Below are positions 12,477 through 13,592 of a stretch of 13,592 nt of DNA, piece by piece; the stretch's first letter is position 1, and each line of letters begins with the position of its first letter. A program made the translations under genes and the position numbers. The notes under the pieces are model-generated. The model worked only from the letters and a program-made list of their open reading frames with translations. It did no database searches and was not told the DNA's origin. The DNA is from Chitinophagaceae bacterium (GTDB lineage: Bacteria > Bacteroidota > Bacteroidia > Chitinophagales > Chitinophagaceae), in contig JANYEU010000372.1 in the NCBI GenBank assembly GCA_025362915.1, forward strand, positions 1 through 13,592, written 5' to 3'.

Positions 12477-13592
12477 ATGATTTTGTCCAAACAAACGTTG
12501 GTTAATGTTACGGCTGCCGATGTAAAAATGCCCGTAGAGAATGTGTTCTCTTTCCCAGAAAAGATATTGCAATTTGGCACTGGGGTTTTGCTCCGTGGAT
12601 TGATTGATGACTTTGTAGATAAGGCAAACCGTCAAGGTATTTTTAATGGTAGGATAGTAGTGGTTAAAAGTACGGCTACCGGTGGTGCGGATGCTTTTAC
12701 TACGCAGGATGGCTTATATACCCAATTGATAAAAGGGATTGACAATGGCCAAAAAGTTGATGATATTATCATCAACTCTTCCATTAGCAGGGTATTGGCT
12801 GCTAGCAATGATTGGGAAGAGATACTTAAGGTTGCAGCTAGTCCTGATTTGAAAATAATTGTTTCAAACACAACAGAAGTAGGTATCACATTAATGGATG
12901 ATGATAAGGTAACTGCTGCGCCGCCTAAGTCTTTTCCAGGTAAGCTGTTGGCAGTATTACTAAAACGTTTCGAAACATTTGGTGGTAGTGCAGATAGTGG
13001 CTTTGTGATTGTTCCTACAGAATTGGTGGTGGATAATGGGGTGAAACTAAAAGCCATAGTAAAACAATTGGCTCTTAATAATAACCTTAGCGAAGCATTT
13101 ATCAGTTGGATAGATACAGCAAACGATTTCTGTAGTTCTTTGGTGGATAGGATTGTTCCTGGTAAACCAGCAGCAAATGAATTGAAAGCTGCAGAAGAAA
13201 AGTTGGGTTATACAGATGACTTGTTGATTATGAGCGAGTGCTATTGTTTGTGGGCAATAGAAACTTCTAGTGCGGCATCGAAGGAGGCACTATCTTTTTA
13301 TAAGGCTGATGAAGAAGGTGTGGTAATAGTGGATGACATTAATAAGTTTCGCGAATTAAAGCTTCGGTTGTTGAATGGTACACATACTTTCTCTACAGGT
13401 TTGGCGATAGTAGGCGGTTTTTCTACCGTAAAGGAAGCAATGGCAAATAATACTTTTTCTAAGTTCATCACTCATGTTTCCAACAATGAAATGGCTCCGG
13501 CCATCCTAAATAAAAACATCACACTGGATGATACCAAAGTATTTATAGGAAAGGTTTTGGATAGGTTCCGCAATCCTTACATAGAGCATTTA
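12477..13592 (+). CDS. uxaB: Tagaturonate reductase (altronate oxidoreductase), 3' end cut by window
   Basis: The open frame runs from the ATG at 12477 to the last base, giving 372 residues with no stop, so the gene continues beyond the window (family members are near 480). It is a long-chain mannitol dehydrogenase family protein. The Rossmann start reads ILQFGTGVLLRGLIDDFVDKAN (30-51), and the catalytic set K-x4-N-x2-H falls at Lys295, Asn300 and His303 (KLRLLNGTH), the same numbers as in Pseudomonas mannitol 2-dehydrogenase. The stretches GIFNGRIVVVKST, SNTTEVGI and SGFVIVPTELVVDNG point to UxaB, which reduces tagaturonate to altronate with NADH in galacturonate breakdown. Fructuronate reductase (UxuB) or another polyol dehydrogenase is the alternative. 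Genes for altronate dehydratase or uronate isomerase would be expected downstream. Confidence 0.88.
   Translation, partial: MILSKQTLVNVTAADVKMPVENVFSFPEKILQFGTGVLLRGLIDDFVDKANRQGIFNGRIVVVKSTATGGADAFTTQDGLYTQLIKGIDNGQKVDDIIINSSISRVLAASNDWEEILKVAASPDLKIIVSNTTEVGITLMDDDKVTAAPPKSFPGKLLAVLLKRFETFGGSADSGFVIVPTELVVDNGVKLKAIVKQLALNNNLSEAFISWIDTANDFCSSLVDRIVPGKPAANELKAAEEKLGYTDDLLIMSECYCLWAIETSSAASKEALSFYKADEEGVVIVDDINKFRELKLRLLNGTHTFSTGLAIVGGFSTVKEAMANNTFSKFITHVSNNEMAPAILNKNITLDDTKVFIGKVLDRFRNPYIEHL

Noticed and set aside
12632..13057. Minus-strand ORF of 141 codons
   Set aside because: It is the antisense shadow of the uxaB-like gene, which has clear catalytic residues on the plus strand.

Overview
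The window looks like chromosomal DNA of a Bacteroidota bacterium, most likely from the Chitinophagaceae or a close relative. This rests on the long 310-residue NusB, the gene order nusB, DUF1573 lipoprotein, yajC and nearby coaE, candidate promoters of the TAnnTTTG type, and a secreted protein ending in a type IX secretion (Por) sorting domain. Moderate to low G+C and A-rich start regions without strong Shine-Dalgarno sequences also fit. Taxonomy is inferred, as no rRNA is present.

Layout, left to right. A complete tRNA-Ala(GGC) occupies the first 73 bases and is followed by a hairpin terminator. A short plus-strand operon of nusB, a DUF1573 lipoprotein and yajC ends at a clear terminator near 2253. 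coaE follows, bracketed on both sides by inverted repeats made of low-complexity intergenic words; the downstream one forms a 24-bp hairpin whose left arm supplies the last codons of coaE. Next is a MATE-family membrane transporter.

From about 4370 to 6700 the window is accessory in character. It holds a minus-strand toxin-antitoxin pair (UPF0175 antitoxin and DUF3368 PIN-type toxin) flanked by a 33-bp direct repeat, an AT-rich orphan gene of unknown function, and a gene-free stretch carrying about seven units of a 42-bp tandem repeat. That repeat can be read as 14-codon units interrupted by one stop codon. A 314-residue protein with a helical N-terminal part and a carboxypeptidase-regulatory-like C-terminal domain follows.

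The right half is metabolic and surface-related. A minus-strand citrate synthase of the mitochondrial/eukaryotic type is convergent with the preceding gene across a shared bidirectional terminator. After a 582-bp gap comes a large secreted protein with four SusE/SusF-like modules, two IPT/TIG domains and a T9SS sorting domain. The window ends inside a tagaturonate reductase gene (uxaB-like), cut at residue 372.

The conserved genes serve transcription antitermination, protein translocation, CoA synthesis, TCA-cycle entry and probably hexuronate and glycan use. No mobile-element transposase, CRISPR array or phage gene was seen. The least explained parts are the 42-bp repeat array, the repeat-flanked toxin-antitoxin locus and the inverted repeats around coaE.
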